This document shows, piece after piece, positions 11,068 to 22,900 of a stretch of 64,000 nt of DNA. Position 1 is the first letter of the stretch. Every line of letters starts with the position of its first letter. Origin of the DNA: Bugula neritina (Eukaryota > Bryozoa > Gymnolaemata > Cheilostomatida > Bugulidae); the NCBI GenBank assembly GCA_964035545.1, contig OZ037767.1, positions 14,695,998 through 14,759,997 on the forward strand, written 5' to 3'. A program made the position numbers and the translations under genes. A model generated the notes under the pieces. That model saw only the letters and a program-made list of their open reading frames with translations. It was not told the origin of the DNA and searched no databases.

Positions 11068-13243
11068 ATGTTCCGTCAATGTCTATTACGCATCATAAGG
11101 TTTGTTTCAGAACAACAATTATTGCTTATGCAACCAATAAAGTAAAACAACAAGTAAAAAAAATTATGTAACAAATTCATTATTTTTACTATAAAATAAT
11201 ACAAACAGAGAAATGTAGAAAAATTGGGAAGAATGCTTATATATTGTAATGTAACAAAGTTTGATCACGAATTACTAACAGTATGTGTATATTTAATACA
11301 GCTTTTAGTAGCATAAACATTTCCATTGTCTCAATTATTTATGCACATAACAAAATTATTGTTTTAGTGTCTTACTAGCCATACCAACACTTATTTGTTA
11401 CGACTACCATTTGGGGTTTGCACCGAATGATGACATAGTTCCCCACCCTTGTGACACAGGAAAGTTCATTTGGCAAAACTTGACATATTTAGATCCAAAC
11501 GGAACTGAAAACTCTTTTGGCAGAGATGTGACCCATACTGCCTACTCAGCTGCAGTGAGTATGGTTAGAGAATGATACACCATATAACTCACGCGGGAGA
11601 AACTCCTGATGGAAAAGGTTTTTTGTTAAATCAGGTTAAGGACTTATTCATATGTGGTGCAAGAGCAATTATGACTGGATGCTCTTCCGAACATCACCAA
11701 TGGCCTTTGTTAGGTTCGTACCCATGACTTCGTGTTTACTAGGCCACAGCTGTAATCTCTGGACCACAGCTGTTCCCTCAATGATTCACACACATATAAT
11801 GTAGCTGCACTAAAGTTGTAGAACTGTAAAAAGCCAAAGTCAGTGTAGTTGAAAACAGATATAGAAATGAAAAGACTTCATGCAAAACTAAAATTCTGTA
11901 AAAACAACTATAAAGGATTTAGAATATTCAACATTACTTATATATATATTTATTTATGTGGTTCTAAATAAGACAGATTTGACTAAATTCTTGGCTTTTA
12001 TTAAATACTGCTATATATGTTTTGTGTCTACTCAAAATTACAATTAATATGACTTTATTTAGAAAGAGCGCAATGGGTTTAGTTCCAATTAATGAAGGTA
12101 TTTTTGTGAAAAAGATTAAAATGTAGCAGACAGTCAAAAAGTATACGTTACATGTTTGTATAATTTAACTCAGCATTGGGCAGATAAAGTTTTCGATGGA
12201 AACGTGAGTCTGTGTGAAATGGATTCAGATGGAGATGGAAAAACTAATGGAGAAGAATTAGGTGACCCTGACTGTGTGTGGATTCGAGGAGGTTTGTGAA
12301 ATGTCTTGTCTTTTTCTAATATGACATTAGTTTTGCTGAATTAAGAAGCAATCACCACCCGTTTGTTCCAATAAGAAAAAATACTCATTTTTGTTTGAAA
12401 ATTTGCATTCTATGATCTATGAACAAGAGCACAACACAAACAAATTTTACTCGACGCCTTTAGAAATGATTGTTGTCAAGCTAGAAATAAATAACTTTAA
12501 GTTACTATAGTTTATGTCTACTTTTAATTATATACAGTGTTATAACTGCAGTAATTGCACCTCGTACGTTTGTAACTCACTTAAACAGCAAGCTGTGTGA
12601 TGGTGCTATAGTTGAGAGATTAAAATTGCCCTGCATGTTCCAGACGTACAACGTAGAAGGCCAAAGTTCATGGGAAGTGCTGACCTTAGCTAATTTATTG
12701 AAAGCATTTGCTCAAAATTTGAAAGAAATAGATAGTTATAGAGATTAATCAAAAGAGATGCTTTTATTTACCTGTCAGGTAAATTGTGTAATTGTCAAAC
12801 TAAATGTCCAAATATTTATTTAACAGTAAATCACTATTCAACTCAAAGTTTGCAGTTTCCTAAACTACGTTCGAGTTGTTGGCTAAGCAATCTGTAGTAA
12901 GCAATATTTTGATACTCATAATCTATCGTGATCATGTAATTGTGTATTTGCAAGTCATGTGACTGTATCATATCCTATCAACCATCAACAATGTGCTTCT
13001 CTAGAAAACATCACTGGAGTTGCCCTCTCCCACCCCGGAGTCTGTGATCCTATAACCTCTGCAAAGTGTAAGGAGGGTAATGTTTGGCTCCCGGAATGCT
13101 CCAAAACAAAGCAGGAGAACCAGCAACCTGAACTAATTCCGGAGAACCAAATTATTATACAATCTGGTGCTTTGACGATCCAAAGCTTTCAGTCTGAAGT
13201 TATTCTTTCTACTCTCACACTATTTTACCTGGTTTTTGTTTAA
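11068..13243 (+). CDS. Temptin-like gene 3, divergent, hydrophobic C-terminus
   Basis: Exons 11068-11099, 11368-11554, 12174-12291 and 13005-13243, with the same phases as genes 1 and 2. The start gives a good signal peptide (MFRQCLLRIISVLLAIPTLI). The C-terminal half is conserved (DSDGDGKTNGEELGDPDC, SHPGVCDP). The N-terminal half has drifted: VPHPC and NSFG remain, but the usual W-VGH block reads WQNLTYLDP, so the histidine is lost. There are potential N-glycosylation sites (NLT, NGT, NVS, NIT). A Gln/Glu-rich linker precedes a hydrophobic end (VILSTLTLFYLVFV). Intron 2 carries a tRNA-derived SINE of the second family. It may have a changed role or relaxed selection; all exons remain open. 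Confidence 0.8.
11587..11775 (-). repeat. SINE family 2, tRNA-related copy
   Basis: About 190 bp closely matching 39691-39903: shared blocks include AACTCCTGAT, GGACTTATTCA, GCAATTATGACTGGATGCTC and CCATGACTTCGTGTTTACTA. The right end, read on the minus strand, is a decayed tRNA-like head with a box B-like GTTCG. It lies in intron 2 of temptin-like gene 3. Confidence 0.75.
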
Positions 13244-13821
13244 GAAGTCGTCAAAACATTACTAGATAAGGAGAGAACAAATCCGCACCTCACTTTTAAC
13301 AGACACAACTGGTTTTTTAATCTCACAAGTTAAAAATAACTGCTAATTGTTACAGTGTTTTTGAAAAGTTAAAAAAGTTACAAGACTCCATTAATTTTAT
13401 AGATATATATTTTAAATAAGTTGAAGATTTTTTTACAAACAGCTCAATGTTTATAAATAAAAGATCACTGAAGAAAAACAATTTATTTTGCTAATGCTTT
13501 GTGAAAAAACATTAAAACATTACGTTTTGAATCAAAAAGTTAAAGTCTTTTCTCACTAATTGTTACTCTGACTATAAAATTATATAAAGTTATCTGTTCT
13601 ATTTATACTCTTATGAAATTACACATATTGGAATTATCTCCTCGCCTCAAATTGCTCTGAAATCTAATTAATGTGCAAAAGTTCAATATAATTTGAGACT
13701 ATCCATTCTAGTCAATACCCTTTTACAAGAAGTTCAAAGTATTTGTAAAGGAGCTGGCTCTACCAATAAGATTGGCTATAACATTTTCATTTACTTAGAA
13801 TAATATAATGTACAGTTGAAG
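13244..13821. other. Intergenic, convergent gene ends
   Basis: AT-rich spacer between the stop of temptin-like gene 3 (+) and the stop of the 200-aa gene (-). No supported features apart from AT-rich sequence with AATAAA-like words near 13457. Confidence 0.5.
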
Positions 13822-15553
13822 TTATCTCCCCTCTTCATGTGGAGTTGTATTCTCAGCCTCTTGAAACACCTCATTGCTAGGAGTAGCTTCTGATTGGCTA
13901 ATCTGTTTTGGATGATATTTCAGAGTCAACTCAACTCTGTGAGCTTGAGATTTGGTTGGCCGGAGAAGCCGCTGAGTGACTGCCTATCAGTAAATAAATA
14001 AATAAATATATATATTTTATTATATAGATGTGCGTGCATGCGTGTGTGTGTGTGTGTGCGCGTGCGCGTGCGTGTGCGTGTGTGTGTATTCAACCTGAGG
14101 CAATGCAGTCTTTCCCACCTGCTGTTGGTCATAGCTGTGTCCATTGCCGTTATTTTGAGTGTTGGGACAGGTGGATGGGCCCCCACCCTTGTGACTAGAT
14201 CTTAGGACTGCAGACTTGGTGGGTCTTTGCACTCTGTCTATCACAGTCTTCAGCTCATCTTCTTTGTATTGCTTGAACGCAGGCACTGAGTCAAAGTTTC
14301 GTAGTCTTTGATAAAGGACTCTGTAATACGTGATACATTTATCACTACAGTGATACAATATATACTACAATACTACAGTATACACTACAACAGTACAGTA
14401 CACACTACAATGATACAGTGTAAATTGCAATACATACTACAGATATGTGTTGTATAACTTTTAGAACTAGTAGGTAATATAGCATTACTATTGTATTTAA
14501 AATTTCCCCAACATGGAATAGAGAGCCCATGGGCTAGCTCTAGCTCACAGTATACCCATACATACACAGTATCTTAGAGCCCAGACTACCTCTAGCACAT
14601 GTGTATTTATATATAAACAATTTATCCACGTAGCAAAAAATTAGGATCAAATAGGTTATGTCAAACTGACCAGTCTAAAATACTCACAGCATTATTGTTG
14701 TTTATCCCCATTACAATAAATTAAATAACAAGAAAATGAAATTACAGAAATTGTCTTTCCAGAAGAAATCTCTCTCCAGCTCTTGGAATACTTACGGTAT
14801 GGGTCTACTCTGCCGTGCTTTAATAGAACCCCAATCTTTAGCCTTAGAGCTTACAGTGTGTCTCCTCCAAATTAAAGACATTTCCCAATCTTCCTCAGAA
14901 GGCTTTCTATACTGCTGATACATTTCACCATCAATGTCAAACACTGGCACCATTTTAACTTCTTCTCCCTCTGTAGTGAGTTACGTGCAACAAGTAAAAT
15001 GTGAGAATGAGGTTGCTATACTGCTATGTTACAATACTGGTGACCTCTGCTTTGTGATAAGTAGTCAAAGTGCTAAATTGAATGGCTCAGCCTTTTGTCC
15101 TTTGAAATTGACTGGAATATTGGATTAAGTTGAACATAATTATATTTATATGTTACAGTAGCTATTAATAACTTCACTGTCAGCTTTCACTGCATTTTTT
15201 CACAGTAAATGCGGACTAGAATATCACAGTATTGGGCAGACAATTGCTAGATATGCAAAAACGTTGCCCCCACTGAGAATCAAACCCGCGACCTCCGGCT
15301 TGCAAGCAAGTGTGCTACCATTGCACCACAAGGACTACTGGGTCTAATAGATAGCTGTGAGATCATGTTACCTTACTCATGTTTCAATATATAGTTGCAG
15401 CAGAATTTCATTGATATCTACAAGCAGGTAAGCCTTCCACGAGGTTTGAACAACAAGACAATGATTGCATGTCAAGGTTATTCTACCTCAACTTGTGTAG
15501 TAGAGAGACTTACCACCTTCCATCTGTTCCTGTACCTCCTGATTAGAATCCAT
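13822..15553 (-). CDS. Unrecognised 200-aa basic protein with an RPTKS repeat
   Basis: Four exons on the minus strand: 15514-15553 (ATG), 14796-14970, 14095-14320 and 13822-13983 (TAA). All phases agree and sum to 201 codons. The N-terminus is acidic (MDSNQEVQEQMEGEGEEVKM). The middle has YQQYRKPSEEDWEMSLIWRR and is followed by basic, low-complexity sequence. A motif occurs twice, RVQRPTKSAVLRSS and RLLRPTKSQAHR, in exons 3 and 4. There is no signal peptide or membrane segment, so it is probably intracellular. I do not recognise the family; short Arg-Pro-Thr repeats occur in some ciliary microtubule inner proteins, but that is only an analogy. A different acceptor for exon 4 would give a shorter, unrelated C-terminus. 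It is convergent with the temptin cluster; a SINE lies in intron 1. Confidence 0.6.
13995..14088. repeat. Microsatellites (AATA)n and (TG/CG)n
   Basis: A TAAATAAATA run at 13991-14010 is followed by a GT/GC-alternating tract at about 14031-14088. The latter ends just inside intron 3 of the 200-aa gene, about 7 bp from its donor. Confidence 0.9.
15265..15338 (-). repeat. tRNA-derived SINE head
   Basis: The minus strand reads GTGGTGCAATGGTAGCAC (box A-like) and GGGTTTGATTCTC (decayed box B), with GCTTGCAAGCCGGAGGTC between them. It is close to the 4989-5064 copy, including the flanking ACTGGGT. The anticodon stem is broken and box B is mutated, so a functional tRNA is unlikely. It lies in intron 1 of the 200-aa gene. 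Confidence 0.7.
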
Positions 15554-16905
15554 TGTGTGGGTGGTCATGATTTGGCACTAATAAGCAGTAGGAGGTTGTC
15601 ACATACACCCACATAAAATGGCACTAATAACTAAGAACACGGCTATATAGGAAAACTGCAGAAATACAGAATATTGCTGCCCTACACCAACTAACCCATG
15701 TCCTCACAGGACAATGCAATGCACTGCTTACTAAAAATCAGAAGCATAATTTGATAAAAGGCACCGATTATGACAATAGCCATACCTGTTAACTTATCTA
15801 CTGTATATACCCAACAAACCTCTATACCTGTAGCTATGAGTTTTGTAACAGTAAACTAAGAAGTTTTATGATTGATGGTTTGTGTAATAATAAATTATTG
15901 TGTACCAAACACTCATCAGATAGCAAGTGCATCTCAAAAATATTTCACATGTATCCAGGTTTTTAAAACCGATACGACTAAATTAACAACTCTTTATTTT
16001 TACTAAATGAGCCAGTTGTATTTGTGTGTGTGTGTGGGGGGCAAGTTTTGTATCAACTCTACTAACCAGAACACATGCAGATCAGGACCCCAAGAGTTTA
16101 TAATGGAGTACTCATTAATTTACTAAAAAAGCCATGAATAGTGAATATACAGTAGTTTTGAATTATTAATCAATAATGCATAATAATTGATATTTATTTA
16201 GTTAGCTAAATAACACCCTGTCAAATAATGAAATCAGCCATTGCATACTAAGAAAAGAAATCAAAATAAAACCTATCGATTTATCACCCATAAGTAGGTA
16301 GTTATAAATTGTGTTTATTCTATGCACAGAGGGCAACTGGTAAAAAGCATTCCAGTTTATGTATATTCAGTGTGCTTATTGGATGGTAATATCTTTCTAT
16401 TCAGTGTGCTTATTGGATGGTGATATCTTTCTATTCAGTGTGCTTATTGGATGGTAATATCTTTCTATTCAGTGTGCTTATTGGATGATAATATCTTTCT
16501 ATTTAGTGTGCTTATTGGATGGTAATATCTTTCTATTCAATGTGCTTATTGGATGGTAATATCTTTCTATTCAGTGTGCTTATTGGATGGTAATATCTCT
16601 ATTTAGTGTGCTTATTGGATGGTAATAATATATGATGGGCCTATAGTAACACTTATTGAATGTCTGTTGCTAATATATTTGAGTTGAGAATGATGATTGG
16701 ACAACGGTAAATCATTGCACTAATGAGAAAACAGTTTACATAATAAAAAACTGAAATATCAACTCATTGTATTATCAAAATATTAGAAAACAAAAACCGA
16801 GTCAAGTAATTGTGCTATATTTGGTCTAGCATGAGTTCCTGCTCCATAGTAGCCCAAAGTGGGAGGTGAAATGACAGTCTCTGTAGAACATAGCTGACTC
16901 TCAGC
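15554..16905. other. Intergenic, 200-aa gene and POLR1C (both minus strand)
   Basis: Contains the region upstream of the 200-aa gene and the downstream flank of POLR1C. Apart from the 34-bp tandem repeat at 16363-16624 and a short (GT)n-G tract near 16023, nothing could be supported. Confidence 0.5.
16363..16624. repeat. 34-bp tandem repeat, about 7.7 copies
   Basis: Near-identical units containing TTCAGTGTGCTTATTGGATG followed by GTAATATCTTTCTA. The last copy is shortened within ATATCTCTATT. The array is intergenic, downstream of POLR1C. Confidence 0.95.
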
Positions 16906-19900
16906 TCAGCTATCCTCATCATGCTCCAGTTTCTCCCTCAAGTCTGTGCATTTCTTCATCAGGACTTTCAGCGCCTCCGAGACAAGAGTGGCGGCAGGAA
17001 GTGCTCCGGTAGACTCCACCGAAACTGTGACACAGGAAATAGCATGTGACACAGGAAATAGTATGTGACATAGTAAATAGTGTTCGACATAGTAAATAGT
17101 ATTTAAAATTATACATACGTCTGCAACTGACTAAGAGATGACTCACATATAAAATGATCTCTAACTCGACTCAGCAACACTTTGTCCTTCAAGTTGTCGT
17201 GTCTGAACACCTCACGGCTACATGTGTCTAGTCTGGCATTAGCAACGTATGCCTCGTCTTCGCCTGTAATATTAGCGGTATACAGTATAGTAATATTAAC
17301 AATATACAGTATAGTAATATTAACAGTATACAGTATAGTAATATTAACAGTACACAGTATAGTAATATTAACAGTACACAGTATAGTAATAGTAACAGTA
17401 TACAGTATAGTTATAGTAATATTAACAGTACACAGTATAGTAATATTAACAGTATATAGTATAGTAATATTAACAGTATACAGTATAGTAATATTACCAG
17501 TATACAGTATAGTAATATTAACAGTATACAGTATAGTAATATTAACAGTATACAGTATAGTAATATTAACATTATACAGTATAGTAATATTAACAGTATA
17601 TAGTATAGTAATATTAACAGTATACAGTATAGTAATATTAACAATATACAGTATAGTAATATTAACAGTATACAGTATAGTAATATTAACAGTATACAGT
17701 ATAGTAATATTAACAGTATACAGTATAGTAATAGTAACAGTATACAGTATAGTAATATTAACAGTACACAGTATAGTAATATTAACAGTATACAGTATAG
17801 TAATATTAACAGTATACAGTATAGTAATATCAACAGTATACAGTATAGTAATATTACCAGTATACAGTATAGTAATATTAACAGTATACAGTATAGTAAT
17901 ATTAACAGTACACAGTATAGTAATATTAACAATATACAGTATAGTAATATTAACAGTATACAGTATAGTAATATTAACAGTATACAGTATAGTAATATTA
18001 ACAGTATACAGTATAGTAATATTAACAGTATACAGTATAGTAATATTAACAGTATACAGTATAGTAATATTAACAGTACACAGTATAGTAATATTAACAG
18101 TATACAGTATAGTAATATTAACAGTATACAGTATAGTAATATTAACAGTACACAGTATAGTAATATTAACAGTACACAGTATAGTAATATTAACAGTACA
18201 CAGTATAGTAATATTAACAGTATATAGTATAGTAATATTAACAGTATACAGTATAGTAATATTACCAGTATACAGTATAGTAATATTAACAGTATACAGT
18301 ATAGTAATATTAACAGTACACAGTATAGTAATATTAACAGTATACAGTATAGTAATATTAACAGTATACAGTATAGTAATATTAACAGTATACAGTATAG
18401 TAATATTAACAGTATACAGTATAGTAATAGTAACAGTATACAGTATAGTAATATTAACAGTACACAGTATAGTAATATTAACAGTATACAGTATAGTAAT
18501 ATTAACAGTATACAGTATAGTAATATCAACAGTATACAGTATAGTAATATTACCAGTATACAGTATAGTAATATTAACAGTATACAGTATAGTAATATTA
18601 ACAGTACACAGTATAGTAATATTAACAATATACAGTATAGTAATATTAACAGTATACAGTATAGTAATATTAACAGTACACAGTATAGTAATATTAACAG
18701 TATAGAGTATAGTAATATTAACAGTATACAGTATAGTAATATTAACAGTATACAGTATAGTAATATTAACAGTATACAGTATAGTAATATTAACAGTATA
18801 CAGTATAGTAATATTAACAGTACACAGTATAGTAATATTAACAGTACACAGTATAGTAATATTAACAGTATACAGTATAGTAATATTAACAGTACACAGT
18901 ATAGTAATATCAACAGTATACAGTATAGTAATATTAACAGTATATAGTATAGTAATATTAACAGTATACAGTATAGTAATATTAACAGTATACAGTATAG
19001 TAATATTAACAGTATACAGTATAGTAATATTAACATTATACAATATAGTAATATTAACAGTACACAGTATAGTAATATTAACATTATACAGTATAGTAAT
19101 ATTAACAATATACAGTATAGTAATATTAACAGTATACAGTATAGTAATATTAACAGTATACAGTATAGTAATATTAACAGTATACAGTATAGTAATATTA
19201 ACAGTATACAGTATAGTAATATTAACAGTATACAGTATAGTAATATTAACAGTATACAGTATAGTAATATTAACAGTATACAGTATAGTAATATTAACAG
19301 TACACAGTATAGTAATATTAACAGTATACAGTATAGTAATATTAACAGTATACAGTATAGTAATATTAACAGTATACAGTATAGTAATATTAACAGTATA
19401 CAGTATAGTAATATTAACAGTATACAGTATAGTAATATTAACAGTATACAGTATAGTAATATTAACAGTATACAGTATAGTAATATTAACAGTATACAGT
19501 ATAGTAATATTAACAGTATACAGTATAGTAATATTAACAGTATACAGTATAGTAATATTAACAGTATACAGTATAGTAATATTAACAGTATACAGTATAG
19601 TAATATTAACAGTATACAGTATAGTAATATTAACAGTATACAGTATAGTAATATTAACAGTATACAGTATAGTAATATTAACAGTATACAGTATAGTAAT
19701 ATTAACAGTATACAGTATAGTAATATTAACAATACACAGTAAAGTAATATTAACAGTATATAGTATAGTAATATTAACAGTACACAGTATAGTAATATTA
19801 ACAATATAATTGCACTACTAGATGCCAAATCTTTAAGAAAAAGCTATGCTTTTTAATGTGTTATTTTATCCAAATCAATTATTCATAAGTATTGGAGTTG

Positions 19901-22900
19901 CCCTTTCAGCTAAATAGTAAGGTTTCTCTATTTATAACAAGGAAAATAATGCTCTATGAATGGACTATAAAATGTAGAACTCAAATTAGAAAAAAAAACA
20001 TGGATGCACACAAGCAAATGAGAATAGAATAGCATGAAATTCTTTCACCAAAGCTTAAGGTGATCAAATGCTATTCTAGCACTTATATTGAAAGAGGCGC
20101 AAAACTATATGATGTAAACTTTAAGGAATTTTAAAGTAATGTTGTTTTTTACCTTAAGAGCGTAATTTAAAACAGACAAGAGGCATACCGTTTTCATTAG
20201 TTCTGATTCCAATCACACCGTCACTGAAGCACTCTTTCAGCTTGTGAGCATCGGAGCCTGTGATTGGCTGTGTGAGGGTGATCTCTGGCAGAAGACGGTA
20301 ATGCGCTGTCGCTGTAACACAACGTACTTAACAATCAGCTGTACTTGCTTTCAGAAAAAAACCTACGCTAACAGTTTTCTGGTATTTCACTTCTATATAA
20401 TATGTACAACTAGCTGCATTCAACTGTGATGAAGGAGTGCATATTGAAATCAAGCAAAGCACAGTATTGCAACTGAGCATATTGTGTTATCACACGCTAA
20501 TAGTGAAAGGTGACAATAATACATGGATTTACATAGTATATGTAAGATTATTTTTACATGCACAAAGTGACCGTAGGTAACATATCTAGTGAATCGCAGG
20601 TAAAATACTACGTGAACCACAGCTAAAACATTAGTTGAACCGCAGGTAAAAGATGTAATGAAACGTAAGTAAGATAGGTAGACTGTAGAGAAATCGTAGG
20701 TAAAAGATGCAGTGAAGCGCAGGTAAAAGATGTTGCCAAGACTCACCGACAGGGGAGAATTTGGCGTGGTCTCTGCCGATTCCTTTCACGCAGTCCATCC
20801 GCAGGTCGAGTATTTGCCCAGGTTTCAGCTTGTTGATTAGTATGTCAGGGTGAACAGGAGTTATGCTCCCCTCAGGGTACTGTATTATATAACATTACAG
20901 TCATATGTCAATGTTTATACTACCATGAACTGCATATAATGTATGTGACAGAGATTAGGTAATGGCAGCAAAGTCACAGCTCAGCCGTTGAACAATATTG
21001 AGTTCTGCTATTTCATTGCATATATTTATTAACTTTATGGTGATTTGTAAAAAAGGCGCAGATGCCCAGGTATATTAATTCAAAAATGCCTTGGAATTGC
21101 CCCACAAACATATATATTTCAGGAAATATTGCTCAAGAAAAATATTATGAAATATTTTTCTGCAATTAAATTGCTAACGTGCAGCAGCTGATAAATATTC
21201 AAAAGCCATCTTCATCAGGTGTAGAGTATACTATCCAAGTGGAAATTACCAGCAAAGAAGTTTCCAGAATATACTAACCAGGTCGGCCTGGTTGCCCACA
21301 GGCACCCACACCATATCTCTTGTGTATACATTGTTATGTTTGTAGAGGACGTCAGGCTGAGTGGCGTCAGCGGGGGCGCTGCTGTTGTGAGTGCACTTGA
21401 CCTTCAGGGCAAAGCTGATGGTGTCCTCAGCCGACCCCTCCTCCTGATCTACAAACAGACAACAGAACTCCAACTAAGACGACACCAGAAGACACTTCTC
21501 TTGGCTTTAGATTTCTTCTAATTCAAAACTAGGCAGCCTCCTTCCTCTTTAGAAACATCGATAGGATAAATTTTTTAAGTTTTGAAATAGACACCCCTTT
21601 AGCCACTCACAGCATTGAAAAGTTTCTCTCAATTAGTATACACTAAAAACTACACAAATATATTATATTCAATTTTGCAACATTTAAAAAATCTATATGT
21701 CAGAGAACAATATAAAGAGAATAGCGATATAACAAACAGCTACACAGTAAATTATAAGTGAAAATATGACACGTTACCAGTGCCTTGGGCTGAGTTTGGA
21801 GTTACGTTACCTACTATGGGATGATTCAGTCAACTAACAATATAAAACAAAACACTGAAATACAATACAAATCCCTTAAAATTGTCAATTGGCTCAGTCC
21901 AGTTTATTTAGTACAAACTGAATTTGAGTTTGTCAGTTTATATATTGTAATTTTACAAAGTGATCTAACCTGGCTGTCTGTATTCAAACATTCTAGGGTC
22001 AGCTTTGATTGGAATGAGACCTAGCCTGTGTGCTAGCACTTCATCTTGTATAAGGGACGTGTTATTAAATACATACACCTTCTCTATAGCCATGGTAGGA
22101 ACCTAAACAGTAGTTGTGCAGACTCAAAGTAAATACAACTTAGTTCAGTGCATCACAATATTGACTCCATTTCAGCTGGAGAGATCAAGTACAAAAAGGA
22201 CAACAAGCTGGAGAGATCATATGCAGGGAAGACAACAAGATGCTGACACCAGAACACGTTGGTGATTTAGACAGACCGATAGATCTTAGGATTAATTGCC
22301 GAGAACTATTAATATCAGTTGTCAGATGCCCAACACTCTTCTCTATCACCAACTACTACCATATTATTTCATATATGTTAAGTAACCAGTTGAATGTTGC
22401 AGTTCTTTTCCAAGAAACTTTCCATGTCTATTTTAAAAGTGTCAATACACTACACTGACTATACACTACACTGACTATACACTACACAGACTATACACTA
22501 TACTGACTATACACTACACTGACTATACACTATACTGACTATACACTATAGTGACTATACACTATAGTGACTATACACTATACTGACTATACACTATACT
22601 GACTATACACTATACTGACTATACACTACACTGACTATACACTACACTGACTATACACTACACTGACTATACACTACACTGACTATACACTATACTGACT
22701 ATACACTATACTGACTATACACTATACATACTATACACTATACTGACTATACACTACACTGACTATACACTATACTGACTATACACTATACTGACTATAC
22801 ACTATACATACTATACACTATACTGACTATACACTATACTGACAATAACCCTTAGCAAAGAGTACCTCTGCTAGAAGGATGCGTCGTAACGAGTTAGCTA

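Noticed and set aside
17109..19828. Open frames of 805, 644 and 507 codons on both strands
   Set aside because: They are produced by a 24-bp tandem array (8-aa repeats) in a POLR1C intron and lack splice or family support.
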